From NCBI GenBank assembly GCA_004556745.1, contig SFFY01000007.1:13664-77663 (forward strand): 64,000 nt of DNA, given 5' to 3'. Of this stretch, positions 50,011-59,626 are shown in pieces (the stretch's first letter is position 1; every line of letters begins with the position of its first letter). Both the position numbers and the translations under genes were made by a program. Below the pieces are notes generated by a model that worked only from the letters and a program-made list of their open reading frames with translations, did no database searches and had not been told where the DNA came from. The stretch is from Bacteroidales bacterium. GTDB lineage: Bacteria; Bacteroidota; Bacteroidia; Bacteroidales; Bacteroidaceae.

Positions 50011-53000
50011 ATGAAGAGAATTACGTTTTTTACAACGTTGTTCCTGCTGTGGCTTTGCGGGAACACGATGAGTGCGCAAATCACCGAAGGGGTTTGCGAC
50101 AGAAGCGCTTGGACGCTTAGTTCGCCGGCTGCGCCGACCGAAGAAAGTGAAACGCTGGCAAAAGCCATCGACGGCAACGAAAGTACCTTTTACCATTCGG
50201 ATTGGCGTTCGACAGGAACACCAGGCTCTGCACTTCCGCAGTATTTTATCATCGACACGAGCGAGGCAGCCGTGGCCGACGTGCAGGGCTTTGTCTATCT
50301 GCCCCGCCCTGACAACGGCAACGGTACATCTTCAAAGATGCGCGTGTATTTCTCCAGCACGGCGTTTGACGTAACCGAAGGTGTCTCCTCAGACGCTCTG
50401 GCCAGGAAAGGCTACACGCCTGCTGCCGACGTGACGTTCACTTATCCTGACGGACGGGAGTACAAAGCCGTTGGCTTCACAGCCCCGCAGTCGGGACGCT
50501 ACGTATTGGTCGTTTCGGACATTTCTACCTCTGGCACTTATTTCACTTGCGCCGAATTTTATCTCAGCACCGACATTCTTGCCACTGGCAAGGAGTTGGC
50601 CAACAAAAAACTTGCTTCGTTAGCCAATTACAGTTCGCTGGCTGCACTCGGCTTCACAGAGGATTATTATGCCAATGCTATGAGCACGATCAATAACCTG
50701 GCTGTGGGGGGAACGGACTATGCAACGGCGTGCAACACAATCCTCAACACCGCCGCCACCGCCAAGACCAACATCCTCAACACGCTGCGGACGGGCAAGC
50801 ACGTGGTGACGTTTACCAACCAAGCCGGAACTAATGATTCCAGAAGAGGCCTTAAAATAACGGCAGGCACTGCGGACTACAGCGACAACTATCAGGCACG
50901 CGGCACCAACTCTGATGCTGAAAACACAAAGTGGACGCTGAAATTCAATGCCGACGGCACGTTTAAGTTGTACAATGTGGCATGGAACGTTTATCTGGGC
51001 AATGCCAAAGGAAATGCGCTGCTTTCATCTACGGCAAGCGACGGGGCGAATTACAGTTTCGTAGTACGCGAGGACGCCAATGTGGTCAGTCTGAAAGATG
51101 CCTCAGGCAATATCCTCCATCTGACCAATACAGATTATAAGATGATGGCCTACAACACCGCCGACGTTGCATCCAACTGGCTTTTGGAAGCCGCTACGCT
51201 CTCTAACGAGACTACGGAACGCATGTGGAGCGAGTTCAACACAAAGTACACGACGGAAAAGAACCGCGCTTACAGTTACTACCAAGCAAACTACGGACTG
51301 GTAAGGAGCGGCGATGACATTCAGGTTGTAGTGAACCACTCTTCTGGTAATGATAACCAGCCTTCCTCCAACCTTCTCGATGGCAATGCAAGTACCTACG
51401 TACACTCTTCTTACGGCTCCGATGCCGGCTCTGCCCCACACTACATTCAAGTAACGCTGAGCTCTGCGCAAGAAAAGGTGATGTTCTACATGAGCCGCCG
51501 CAACAACAACAACCGTCCGAAGAACATCAGCGTATATGCCAGCACCGACGGAACAACATTCTCCGATAGCCCCGTGGCACAAATAGCCAACCTCGAAGGG
51601 CGCTCTTCGGCACAGGATTACTTCTCGCCGGAAATTGACCTTGGCGGCAGCTATCAATACCTACGCTTCGTGGTTACCGCCACAAATACTGGCACCCAGT
51701 TCTTCACCGCCTCAGAGTTCTACGTGCTGCCGATCAACGAGGAGACCAGCAAATTGACAAAAATGGCCAGCGTAACGCCATTGACGCTCCGCGCAATCTA
51801 CGCAGAATTCATAGGCAGCCAGCCGATTGCCAATCTCTCGCAGTTGGATTTAAGCAAGGTCTACATGATTAAGCCGCAGGAGTATGCAACGCGCGGCGTG
51901 CTCTATGCCCCCGCAGGCGCCGAACAGTTGACGGCTTGCGGCGGTTCGGCCAGCAATGCTGCCAACAAGGGGGTAGCCATCGACAAGACCAGCCCCGCAC
52001 AGCAGTTTGCATTCGTAAACGCCAAGGGTAAATACTACGTTTACAGCGTGAGCGAAAAGAAATTCATGACGAATGCCAACAGCAAGGCTAAGATTAACTA
52101 CCGTCCGGCTGACTACGTAACCATCGAACCCGCTTCGCTCGAAGAATATTTCATCATCAAGTTCAACGGCTCACAGTACCTGAACGTATCTGCTGGCTAC
52201 GGCGACGACGGCGGCGCCGTGACAGGTTGGAACGCCGAAGACGGCGGCAACCGTATGCTCATAGTCCCCGTGAGCGACTTGGCAAGCGCATCGCTGCCCA
52301 CCGCAGAAGAACTGACGGCATTTGCTGAGGGTTGCATCGACTTGAACGCCCACTTGGCGGCAATTAGTGCTAACCCGAAAGTTGTAGGCGAAGGAGTGGG
52401 CAAATACACCGCCTCCGTAAGCAACTATAACGCCACGGCAGAAGCATTGAACGCCTTCTACAACGGTATTACCAGCGAAACGACAACAGCAGACCTCACA
52501 ACCAAGGTGGCAACCGCCGCTTCGTTGGTAGGCGCGACCTTTACGCTCAATCAGCCAGAGGCAGGCAAGTTCTACCGCTTTAAGGGCGCGACCCACAACC
52601 GCCGTCTCTATTCTTCCTCGGTGACTGTCGGTTCTGACCAAATGCTTGAAATGGGCGACGACACAGCGACCAACTCCAGCACCTCCGTGTTCTACTACGA
52701 CGGCACGCATCTTATTTCGTACAAAACCGGCCGCGCTATCGGTGCATTCGCGAGAGATTCGAAATCAACTTGGAATCTTGTAGACGCAGGCGCAACAGGC
52801 GCAACCTATACCTTCGGTGAGGGCTCTATCATCGGCACATACACACTGACGGCTAACGGTTCGCGCAACCTGTATAACGGCAGAGACAACTACGTAGATG
52901 CAGCCGACAACGGCAATACCGCCGAACACTATTGCTGGACTATTCAAGACGTGACGTATCTGCCCGTAAACGTAAACTACAATAGCGTGAAATATTCTAC

Positions 53001-53544
53001 ACTCATCTCGCCCGTAGACCTTTCCCTAAGAGACAACATCTTTGCCTACACAGCAAAAATTGCCGGCTCTGGCGACAACAGATACCTCCACCTGAACCCC
53101 GTGACGGGCGTTATCCCCCACGGCACGCCGGTGGTGCTCAAAGTGAACGATGAAGTGGAGCGCGGCGCAGACGACCACGTATATCTCGAAGTAACCTCCG
53201 GGGCGGAAACACTGGCAGGCACGGCACTCACGGGCTGCTATGAAACCATCCTTGCCTCGAGCGTGAGCGGCAAAATTTACACGCTGCAAAATCCCGCTGC
53301 CGGCGGCATCGGCTTCTATCCCTTCAACGGCACTACGCTCGCCGGCTTCAAGGCCTACATGCCGAACGGATCGGGCGTGCGCGGCTTCCTCTTCCATGAG
53401 GACGGCATGGAAACCGCCATTGACGGCATCGAGAGCCTCACGCCCGCGCCCGAACAGCCGATTTACGACCTCAGCGGCCGCCGCGTGCAGAAAGCAGGCA
53501 AGGGTCTGTACATTGTGGGAGGCAAGAAAGTGTTTTTCAAATGA
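50011..53544 (+). CDS. Large secreted lectin-like surface protein
   Basis: 1177 residues with a signal peptide at about 1-22 (FFTTLFLLWLCGNTMSAQ). Two discoidin/F5-8 type C domains can be seen, at about 30-195 (AKAIDGNESTFYHSDWRSTG) and about 440-575 (NLLDGNASTYVHSSYGS). Between and after them lie ricin-like segments (KWTLKFNADGTFKLYNVAWN; KYYVYSVSEKKFMTNANSKA). No catalytic motif was recognised. The C-terminus YDLSGRRVQKAGKGLYIVGG, followed by a short basic end, is a Prevotella-type T9SS tail. It probably binds carbohydrate or host surfaces. It has its own promoter, and its stop overlaps the next small gene (ATGA). Confidence 0.8.
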   Translation: MKRITFFTTLFLLWLCGNTMSAQITEGVCDRSAWTLSSPAAPTEESETLAKAIDGNESTFYHSDWRSTGTPGSALPQYFIIDTSEAAVADVQGFVYLPRPDNGNGTSSKMRVYFSSTAFDVTEGVSSDALARKGYTPAADVTFTYPDGREYKAVGFTAPQSGRYVLVVSDISTSGTYFTCAEFYLSTDILATGKELANKKLASLANYSSLAALGFTEDYYANAMSTINNLAVGGTDYATACNTILNTAATAKTNILNTLRTGKHVVTFTNQAGTNDSRRGLKITAGTADYSDNYQARGTNSDAENTKWTLKFNADGTFKLYNVAWNVYLGNAKGNALLSSTASDGANYSFVVREDANVVSLKDASGNILHLTNTDYKMMAYNTADVASNWLLEAATLSNETTERMWSEFNTKYTTEKNRAYSYYQANYGLVRSGDDIQVVVNHSSGNDNQPSSNLLDGNASTYVHSSYGSDAGSAPHYIQVTLSSAQEKVMFYMSRRNNNNRPKNISVYASTDGTTFSDSPVAQIANLEGRSSAQDYFSPEIDLGGSYQYLRFVVTATNTGTQFFTASEFYVLPINEETSKLTKMASVTPLTLRAIYAEFIGSQPIANLSQLDLSKVYMIKPQEYATRGVLYAPAGAEQLTACGGSASNAANKGVAIDKTSPAQQFAFVNAKGKYYVYSVSEKKFMTNANSKAKINYRPADYVTIEPASLEEYFIIKFNGSQYLNVSAGYGDDGGAVTGWNAEDGGNRMLIVPVSDLASASLPTAEELTAFAEGCIDLNAHLAAISANPKVVGEGVGKYTASVSNYNATAEALNAFYNGITSETTTADLTTKVATAASLVGATFTLNQPEAGKFYRFKGATHNRRLYSSSVTVGSDQMLEMGDDTATNSSTSVFYYDGTHLISYKTGRAIGAFARDSKSTWNLVDAGATGATYTFGEGSIIGTYTLTANGSRNLYNGRDNYVDAADNGNTAEHYCWTIQDVTYLPVNVNYNSVKYSTLISPVDLSLRDNIFAYTAKIAGSGDNRYLHLNPVTGVIPHGTPVVLKVNDEVERGADDHVYLEVTSGAETLAGTALTGCYETILASSVSGKIYTLQNPAAGGIGFYPFNGTTLAGFKAYMPNGSGVRGFLFHEDGMETAIDGIESLTPAPEQPIYDLSGRRVQKAGKGLYIVGGKKVFFK

Positions 53545-53750
53545 GTAAGCATCTGATAAAAGCAAATATCGAAATGAACAAGAAAACATACGTAACGCCT
53601 CACGCCGAGGTGGTGAATATCATTACGGAAGGCATGATTGCCGAGTCGCTCCGCATCGGAGACACCGAGGGCAGCGAACAGCTGACGAACAAGAAAGACT
53701 GGGACAGCTCCGACTGGAGCACGCCGGAAGAAAGTTTCTGGGGCGAATAA
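53541..53750 (+). CDS. Small protein coupled to the surface protein gene
   Basis: 69 residues from the ATG at 53541, which overlaps the preceding stop by 4 bp. A second ATG at 53574 would give 58 residues starting MNKKTYVTPHAEVVNIITEG, closer to where relatives begin. It belongs to a type of short Bacteroidales protein with a KKxYxxPxxEVV start and an acidic, Trp-rich end (DWDSSDWSTPEESFWGE). No signal peptide or membrane segment is visible. Function unknown; such genes often follow large secreted proteins. Confidence 0.65.
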   Translation: MSKHLIKANIEMNKKTYVTPHAEVVNIITEGMIAESLRIGDTEGSEQLTNKKDWDSSDWSTPEESFWGE

Positions 53751-53778
53751 TCCCATTCAGACACATATTAACGGAAAA

Positions 53779-53810
53779 CGGGGGCGATGCCGCGCGGCAT
53801 CGCCCCCCGT
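53779..53810. terminator. Bidirectional terminator
   Basis: A GC-rich near-perfect palindrome (GGGGGCGATGCCG with CGGCATCGCCCCC) centred at about 53794, with T-rich DNA on the plus side. It lies between converging genes. Confidence 0.8.
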
Positions 53811-53836
53811 TGTTTTATATCATCTCAAAACCTTTT

Positions 53837-54577
53837 CTACGACCGCACGGGCAGCCGCACCCAAAGCCAGCCCGGGAGCAACCGCCAGAAGAAGACGAGC
53901 AGGCGGTAGCGCCAGTCTATCGTGACGATGCGTCGGCGGCGGGCAAGCCCTCTGATAATGGCACGCGCCACGGCGGGCGCTTCCAACTGCATGGGATAGC
54001 GGCGGCCGTCGGCGATGAGCGGCGTACGCACGAAACCGGGGCGTATGTCGCAGAGCGTCAGGTTGCGGATGCCGCGCATACGCCGCAACTGTTCGAGACA
54101 TTCCATGTAATGGTTCACAAAACGTTTCGTGGCACTGTACGCCGGTGCCGCGCCCAAGCCCTTCGTACCGGCAATGCTGCTGATAACGGCCAGTTGCAGT
54201 GTGCGTTCGGGGTGCTCGGCGGCATAGCTGAACACCGCCGTGGCCATACGGCAGAAACCGAGGGCATTGGTCTCCACCGTTCGCAGTTCCTTTTCTACAT
54301 CAAGCGCCGGGTTTTGCCAGCCTATGCCGCTGGAATGGAAGTAAAGGTCCACGCCGCCCAAATCGCTTATCAGCTGCAGGAGCTGCGCAGGCGCATCGCC
54401 GTCGGTAACGTCTATTCTGCGCCCCGCAACAATCTGCCCGTATTTATCCTGCAACTCCTGCAACTGCGCTTCATTTCGTCCGCACACCGCCACCTGCCAC
54501 TCGCCCGTCTGCGCCAGCTGCACCGCCACCTCACGCCCGATGCCCGAAGTGCCGCCCATGATAATCGCTGTTTTCAT
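53837..54577 (-). CDS. Short-chain dehydrogenase/reductase
   Basis: A 246-residue NAD(P)-dependent oxidoreductase. I chose the ATG at 54577 (MKTAIIMGGTSGIGREVAVQ), which places the cofactor loop GGTSGIG at residues 8-14 as usual. The catalytic Ser is in AVISSIAG and the Tyr-Lys pair in YSATKRF. The end (YRLLVFFWRLLPGWLWVRLP) is hydrophobic and could hold the protein at the membrane, as in some lipid-modifying SDRs. Substrate unknown. The next gene upstream on the same strand, the acyltransferase, is 30 bp away. Confidence 0.9.
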   Translation of the reverse strand: MKTAIIMGGTSGIGREVAVQLAQTGEWQVAVCGRNEAQLQELQDKYGQIVAGRRIDVTDGDAPAQLLQLISDLGGVDLYFHSSGIGWQNPALDVEKELRTVETNALGFCRMATAVFSYAAEHPERTLQLAVISSIAGTKGLGAAPAYSATKRFVNHYMECLEQLRRMRGIRNLTLCDIRPGFVRTPLIADGRRYPMQLEAPAVARAIIRGLARRRRIVTIDWRYRLLVFFWRLLPGWLWVRLPVRS

Positions 54578-54607
54578 TTGTCCAATGTACATATCTTAAA
54601 AACCTTC

Positions 54608-56374
54608 CTATCTATCACAGTCATTATTAAAAAATCGCGTCCAGTCAATCCGCTCGGCATAAAACCGCGCCCCAGCCCGCGTAAGGTGGCGGCAATCATG
54701 GCTGATGAGTAATCCCTCATCGGTGAACACGCGCACGCGACCACCGGGTAAGGTAGCCATAGCGATAAGATCTATGAATATGTCGGGATAGAGCGACTTG
54801 AGGTACGCGTTGCGCTCTGCATATCCTGCCGCCAAGGGCACGGCGAGGCTATGGTAGGACGGGCTGAAACGGTGGCGATACACCTGGCCGTTGCTCTCGC
54901 CGAAGTTTTTCTCGCCGATGATAAAGAGTTTCGTTCCCGGACGGCAGAGGGAGCGCACCTCGGAAACGCCGTCTTCATCAAGCAATAGGCTGGAAAGGAA
55001 CACCACATCAGCTTTGGCGAAACGCTGGGGGCGAAGGTCGTAGGTCTCCATATCGGAATAGACAACCTCGATGCTGTCGGCTATGGGACTTTCGTCGATG
55101 ATATTCAAAAAGTCGCGTCCAAAACTATTGCCTATAACATACCAGCGCGGTTTGCCCGCTCCAACAGCGGCGAAATCTTTGTCGTAGCGATAACCCCGAT
55201 CGCAATATTCTGACCACATGCCGCGATGCGCATCGGCACAACGCACTTCCAGTTCGGGCACATCGCGAACAACTCCAGCTCGGACATATATGCCGAGAGA
55301 GAAAGCACAAACAGCAGCAAACGTCACGGCGACAGCAGCCCACACACGCCGCGAAGCCCGAATGCGCTCAACGTAACGATAAGAAAGAAAAGAAAGCAGG
55401 AAGGTGGCAAACAGGATTGCTACGAAAGGCAGCGGTTCTGTTAGGTCGCTTGTAAATGAATAGCGCGTAACGGCAAAGACAACCTGATGCCAAACGTAGA
55501 TGCTGAAACTGGCCGCGCCGATTCGTGCTAACAATTCATTGGAAAGGACGTTTGCTTGCGCAAGCGGCGTGCGCGGAAGCAAGAAGAGCAGCGAAGCTGA
55601 TAGGACAACTGCTAATGGCTGGCGCAAATGCCCGCCGAGCCACTCCGTATCACAGAACATCAAAGCAAGCAATATGGCATAAGCAAAAATAAGCGCACCA
55701 CCTACATAGCGATGGGCAGGGGACGGGGTTGCTTGATTTTTCTCAAAAAAATAAAAGACAGCCGCACCTGCACAAAATTCCCACAGGCGATAGGGCAGAT
55801 AATAAAACCGCGCGGCTTCGTCGGGAGTTGCAACCCACAGCGCAAAGGAGCATAAACCGACAGCCGCAAACAAATACAAGGGAAGGGATTGGCTGCGCCT
55901 GGGCTTCTTGACAAGAAAAGCAATGAACCAAATCAGCAACGGCCAAACGGCGTAGAACTGCATCAACGTACCGGCGTACCACGTGTGCATCAAAGGTTTG
56001 AACTCGTTTGCCACTGCCCAATAGTCCTTGACGGTTATGGCCTGCAACATATTGTTTCCGAAAAAGCAGGTAGCAATGGCAGACTGCGCGGCGTTCTCGT
56101 AGTCGTCTGGCATCATAAACCACCAACCAAAAGCCAAGACACAGATGCAGGCTATCAAGAGCAAGGGTAAAAGGCGGAAAAGGCGGTTGCCGAGAAAACG
56201 GACATAGGCAGAACCAGAAAAGGACTGCCCAGTCAAACTCTTAGTAGTGAAATAGCCAGCAAGGACGAAGAAGATGTCCACTCCGAGGTAGCCAAACTTA
56301 CACAGACCTACATGATATAGCACCACAGCAATGATGCAAACGGCCTTAAGCACATCGTAACAGTTTTGTCGCAT
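54608..56374 (-). CDS. Acyltransferase 3 family protein with SGNH domain
   Basis: A 588-residue membrane O-acyltransferase of the OafA/YrhL type. The N-terminal part starts NCYDVLKAVCIIAVVLYHVG with the family His, followed by VDIFFVLAGYFTTKSL and about ten membrane helices up to about residue 355. The C-terminal 220 residues are a periplasmic SGNH-like domain with the nucleophile motif GNSFGRD and a late DCRHLTRAGA containing the Asp-His pair. Such proteins acetylate lipopolysaccharide, capsule or peptidoglycan; the target is unknown. It may be co-transcribed with the SDR gene. Confidence 0.9.
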   Translation of the reverse strand: MRQNCYDVLKAVCIIAVVLYHVGLCKFGYLGVDIFFVLAGYFTTKSLTGQSFSGSAYVRFLGNRLFRLLPLLLIACICVLAFGWWFMMPDDYENAAQSAIATCFFGNNMLQAITVKDYWAVANEFKPLMHTWYAGTLMQFYAVWPLLIWFIAFLVKKPRRSQSLPLYLFAAVGLCSFALWVATPDEAARFYYLPYRLWEFCAGAAVFYFFEKNQATPSPAHRYVGGALIFAYAILLALMFCDTEWLGGHLRQPLAVVLSASLLFLLPRTPLAQANVLSNELLARIGAASFSIYVWHQVVFAVTRYSFTSDLTEPLPFVAILFATFLLSFLSYRYVERIRASRRVWAAVAVTFAAVCAFSLGIYVRAGVVRDVPELEVRCADAHRGMWSEYCDRGYRYDKDFAAVGAGKPRWYVIGNSFGRDFLNIIDESPIADSIEVVYSDMETYDLRPQRFAKADVVFLSSLLLDEDGVSEVRSLCRPGTKLFIIGEKNFGESNGQVYRHRFSPSYHSLAVPLAAGYAERNAYLKSLYPDIFIDLIAMATLPGGRVRVFTDEGLLISHDCRHLTRAGARFYAERIDWTRFFNNDCDR

Positions 56375-56417
56375 GATTGATAGGCCAGCTATCGCCTTTC
56401 TATTGGAATAAATGGGA

Positions 56418-56457
56418 TTAAAAAAAGTAGGATGCTCCCGCAGGGGTTCATCCTACT
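56418..56457 (-). terminator. Terminator of the ribosomal protein operon
   Basis: A 9-bp stem (AGTAGGATG, 56426-56434, with CATCCTACT, 56449-56457) is followed on the minus strand by a T-run. It lies just after rplQ. Confidence 0.85.
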
Positions 56458-56485
56458 CTTTTGGCTTTTAATTGTCAGTATCTTT

Positions 56486-56989
56486 TTACTCTGCCTTTGC
56501 TTCTTCAGCAGGAGCTTCGGCGGGAGCTTCAGCAGCAGCAGTTTCAGCCACGGGAGCTTCGGCAGCGGCAGCAGAAGACTTCTTGGAGCGACGCGTACGC
56601 GTGGTCTTCTTCGGAGTCTTAGCCATGTTCTCATCAAAGTCAACGAGTTCGATGAAAGCCATTTCGGAAGCGTCGGAAGGACGGAAACCGAGCTTAATGA
56701 TACGCGTGTAACCGCCGGGACGATTAGCCACCTTCTCTGCAACGTTCTGGAAGAGTTCGGTAACAGCATACTTGTCCTGCAAATAGCTGAAAACTACGCG
56801 GCGGGAGTTGGTCGTGTCGTTTTTGCTCTTGGTGATCAGCGGCTCAACGTACTTCTTAAGCGCCTTAGCCTTAGCGAGGGTCGTAGTGATTCTTTTGTGC
56901 ATGATCAGGGAAACTGCCATGTTGGAGAGCATGGCGGCGCGGTGAGATGCAGTACGGCCCAAATGGTTGAATTTTTTATTGTGTCTCAT
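56486..56989 (-). CDS. rplQ: Ribosomal protein L17 with extended tail
   Basis: A 167-residue large-subunit protein near the peptide exit tunnel. The first 120 residues are standard (MRHNKKFNHLGRTASHRAAM; RPGGYTRIIKLGFRPSD). The last 45 or so are an extension: a basic patch (KKTTRTRRSKKSS), then an Ala/Glu/Pro repeat region. Tails like this occur in Bacteroidetes L17 but are absent from E. coli (127 residues). It is the last gene of the operon and follows rpoA by 8 bp. Confidence 0.97.
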   Translation of the reverse strand: MRHNKKFNHLGRTASHRAAMLSNMAVSLIMHKRITTTLAKAKALKKYVEPLITKSKNDTTNSRRVVFSYLQDKYAVTELFQNVAEKVANRPGGYTRIIKLGFRPSDASEMAFIELVDFDENMAKTPKKTTRTRRSKKSSAAAAEAPVAETAAAEAPAEAPAEEAKAE

Positions 56990-56997
56990 TTTAAGTT

Positions 56998-57990
56998 TTA
57001 ATCTTTATCTAATTTATACTTAGAAATATCAGTTCCAAACGAAAGATTCAGACTCTCGAGCAAATCATCAAGCTCCGTGAGCGATTTCTTACCAAAGTTG
57101 CGGAACTTCAAGAGGTCGTTTTTGTTGAACTGAACGAGGTCGCCGAGCGTTTCTACATCGGCGGCTTTGAGGCAGTTCAGAGCGCGGACGGAAAGGTTCA
57201 TGTCAACGAGCTTCGTCTTGAGGAGCTGGCGCATGTGGAGTACTTCCTCGTCGAGTTCTTCATTTTCAGAATATGCCTGGTCTTCGACAGTGATCTTTTC
57301 ATCGGAGAAGAGCATAAAGTGATAAATGAGAATTTTAGCGGCTTCTTTAAGGGCGTCCTTCGGGTGAATGGAACCGTCCGTAGTGATGTCAAGCACGAGC
57401 TTGTCGTAGTCGGTCTTCTGCTCAACGCGGAAAGGCTCTACGTCATACTTGACGTTACGGATGGGGGTGTAAATGGAATCGATGGGAATTGCGTTAACAT
57501 CGGTGCAGAACTCGCGGTTCTCTTCTGCGGGCACGTAGCCGCGGCCTTTGTTAATCGTCAGTTCAATTTGCATCGTGGCTTTTGCATCCAAATGACAAAT
57601 CACCAATTCAGGATTTAACACTTCAAATCCAGTCAGGTACTTGCTGATATCGCCGGCCTTGAACTCAGTGGTATTCGAGACGGTGATAACAGCTTTCTCG
57701 TTCTCGATTTCTTCTACTACCTGCTTGAAACGCACTTGCTTCAAGTTCAGGATGATGTTGGTTACGTCGTCGCGCACGCCGGGCACGGAAGCGAACTCAT
57801 GTTCTACGCCTTCAATCTTGATGGTATTGATGGCATAACCTTCGAGCGAGGAGAGCAGGATACGGCGTAAGGCATTTCCGACGGTGACGCCGAAACCCGG
57901 CTCCAAGGGACGGAACTCAAAACGTCCGTGCTTGGAGTCGTTTTCCAACATTATAACTTTATCGGGTTTTTGAAATGCTAATATCGCCAT
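56998..57990 (-). CDS. rpoA: RNA polymerase alpha subunit
   Basis: 330 residues, the normal length. The N-terminal dimerisation domain (FEFRPLEPGFGVTVGNALRR) is followed by a linker and the C-terminal domain (LSVRALNCLKAADVETLGDL; LLKFRNFGKKSLTELDDLLE) that contacts promoters and regulators. It lies between rpsD and rplQ, the standard alpha-operon order. Confidence 0.98.
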   Translation of the reverse strand: MAILAFQKPDKVIMLENDSKHGRFEFRPLEPGFGVTVGNALRRILLSSLEGYAINTIKIEGVEHEFASVPGVRDDVTNIILNLKQVRFKQVVEEIENEKAVITVSNTTEFKAGDISKYLTGFEVLNPELVICHLDAKATMQIELTINKGRGYVPAEENREFCTDVNAIPIDSIYTPIRNVKYDVEPFRVEQKTDYDKLVLDITTDGSIHPKDALKEAAKILIYHFMLFSDEKITVEDQAYSENEELDEEVLHMRQLLKTKLVDMNLSVRALNCLKAADVETLGDLVQFNKNDLLKFRNFGKKSLTELDDLLESLNLSFGTDISKYKLDKD

Positions 57991-58008
57991 GAATGTAATC
58001 GGTTTTAA

Positions 58009-58617
58009 TTAGTTTTTAGAGTACAACTCGACAATCAGTTGTTCCTTGATGTTTTCGGGAATGTCGGCGCGTTCGGGCTTGTGGAGGAACTTGCCGCCCT
58101 TGATGTTTTCGTCCCACTCAATCCAAGGATACTTGCTGTGGTTGAAACCTGCGAGAGAATCAGCGATTACTTCGAGCGACTTAGACTTTTCGCGAACAGC
58201 AACAATCTGTCCGGGCTTAACGCTATAAGAAGCAATGTTTACAACGCGACCGTCAACGGTGATGTGCTTGTGGTTGACAAGCTGACGGGCAGCGGCGCGA
58301 GTGGGTGCGATGCCAAGACGGAAAACTACGTTGTCGAGGCGGCACTCAAGATTCTGGAGCAGGATTTCACCGGTAATGCCGCTGGCAGAAGCTGCCTTGT
58401 CGAACATGTTGCGGAACTGCTTTTCCAAAACGCCATAGGTGTACTTTGCCTTTTGCTTCTCTGCGAGCATGATGCCGTATTCAGAAGTCTTGCGACGGCG
58501 TGAGTTACCATGTTGTCCGGGAGGATAGTTGCGCTTTGAAAGAACTTTGTCAGCACCGAAGATAGCTTCTCCAAACTTGCGGGCAATACGTGACTTAGGT
58601 CCAATATATCTTGCCAT
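58009..58617 (-). CDS. rpsD: Ribosomal protein S4
   Basis: A 202-residue small-subunit assembly protein that binds 16S rRNA early. The start MARYIGPKSRIARKFGEAIF and the S4 RNA-binding core (LECRLDNVVFRLGIAPTRAA; RQLVNHKHITVDGRVVNIAS) are typical. It may repress its own operon, as in other bacteria. Confidence 0.98.
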   Translation of the reverse strand: MARYIGPKSRIARKFGEAIFGADKVLSKRNYPPGQHGNSRRRKTSEYGIMLAEKQKAKYTYGVLEKQFRNMFDKAASASGITGEILLQNLECRLDNVVFRLGIAPTRAAARQLVNHKHITVDGRVVNIASYSVKPGQIVAVREKSKSLEVIADSLAGFNHSKYPWIEWDENIKGGKFLHKPERADIPENIKEQLIVELYSKN

Positions 58618-58685
58618 ATTTCTTGTTTAATATTTCGGGTTAAATTTTGAAAATCAATTGGGAAGTAAAAGCGAATACCAATGTA

Positions 58686-59075
58686 TTATACTCTTCTTCT
58701 CTTCGGAGGACGACAACCATTGTGGGGCAGCGGGGTTACGTCGATAATCTCGGTAACTTCGATGCCGGCACCGTGGATAGCACGAATAGCGGACTCACGA
58801 CCGTTGCCGGGACCTTTCACGTAGGCTTTCACCTTGCGAAGACCGAGGTCGAAAGCAACCTTTGCGCAATCCTGAGCGGCCATCTGGGCAGCGTAGGGGG
58901 TGTTCTTCTTAGAACCGCGGAAACCCATCTTACCGGCGGACGACCACGAAATCACCTGACCCTCGCTGTTAGCCAAAGACACAATGATATTGTTGAAAGA
59001 GCTGTGAACGTGGAGCTGACCCATAGCGTCAACCTTTACGTTTCTCTTTTTTGCTGCTACTGTTTTCTTTGCCAT
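58686..59075 (-). CDS. rpsK: Ribosomal protein S11
   Basis: A 129-residue small-subunit protein of the platform. Typical stretches are ASFNNIIVSLANSEGQVISW-like (read here as SSFNNIIVSLANSEGQV), TPYAAQMAAQDCAK and DVTPLPHNGCRPPKRRRV at the end. Confidence 0.98.
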   Translation of the reverse strand: MAKKTVAAKKRNVKVDAMGQLHVHSSFNNIIVSLANSEGQVISWSSAGKMGFRGSKKNTPYAAQMAAQDCAKVAFDLGLRKVKAYVKGPGNGRESAIRAIHGAGIEVTEIIDVTPLPHNGCRPPKRRRV

Positions 59076-59088
59076 AATTCTATCCTAA

Positions 59089-59469
59089 TTATTTAGTTGC
59101 TTTTTTCTTGTTGGCAACGGTCTTCTTGCGACCCTTGCGCGTACGTGCATTGTTTTTCGTGCTCTGACCGCGAACGGGAAGTCCGTGACGGTGGCGAACA
59201 CCGCGATAGCAACCAATATCCATAAGACGCTTAATGTTGAGCTGGATTTCGGAACGGAGGTCACCTTCTACCTTGAACTCGGCACCAATGATTTCACGAA
59301 TCTTGGCAGCCTGGTCGTCGGTCCAGTCCTTAACCTTAATGTCTTTATCAATGCCGGCCTTCTCCAAAATCTTGGCCGAGCTACTGCGACCTATGCCAAA
59401 AATATAGGTCAAAGCGATTTCGCCTCTTTTGTTTTGAGGTAAATCAACACCAACAATTCTTATTGCCAT
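59089..59469 (-). CDS. rpsM: Ribosomal protein S13
   Basis: A 126-residue small-subunit head protein that contacts L5 and the P-site tRNA. The start MAIRIVGVDLPQNKRGEIAL and the basic end RGQSTKNNARTRKGRKKTVA are typical of the family. Confidence 0.98.
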   Translation of the reverse strand: MAIRIVGVDLPQNKRGEIALTYIFGIGRSSSAKILEKAGIDKDIKVKDWTDDQAAKIREIIGAEFKVEGDLRSEIQLNIKRLMDIGCYRGVRHRHGLPVRGQSTKNNARTRKGRKKTVANKKKATK

Positions 59470-59498
59470 ATACTATATTTGTTATTTGCGTGACTGAA

Positions 59499-59615
59499 TT
59501 AACCCTGGCGCATTTTTTCCTTAGGGTTCTTCTTGTTAATCACATACAAGCGACCTTTGCGACGAACAATCTTGCAGTCGGCGCTGCGCTTCTTTAAGGA
59601 TGCTCTTGTTTTCAT
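59499..59615 (-). CDS. rpmJ: Ribosomal protein L36
   Basis: A 38-residue protein read directly from the sequence: MKTRASLKKRSADCKIVRRK, then GRLYVINKKNPKEKMRQG and TAA. This is the Bacteroidetes form, which keeps one Cys and lacks the four-residue zinc site of other L36 proteins. It lies between infA and rpsM. Confidence 0.95.
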   Translation of the reverse strand: MKTRASLKKRSADCKIVRRKGRLYVINKKNPKEKMRQG

Positions 59616-59626
59616 ATTACGTGGTA

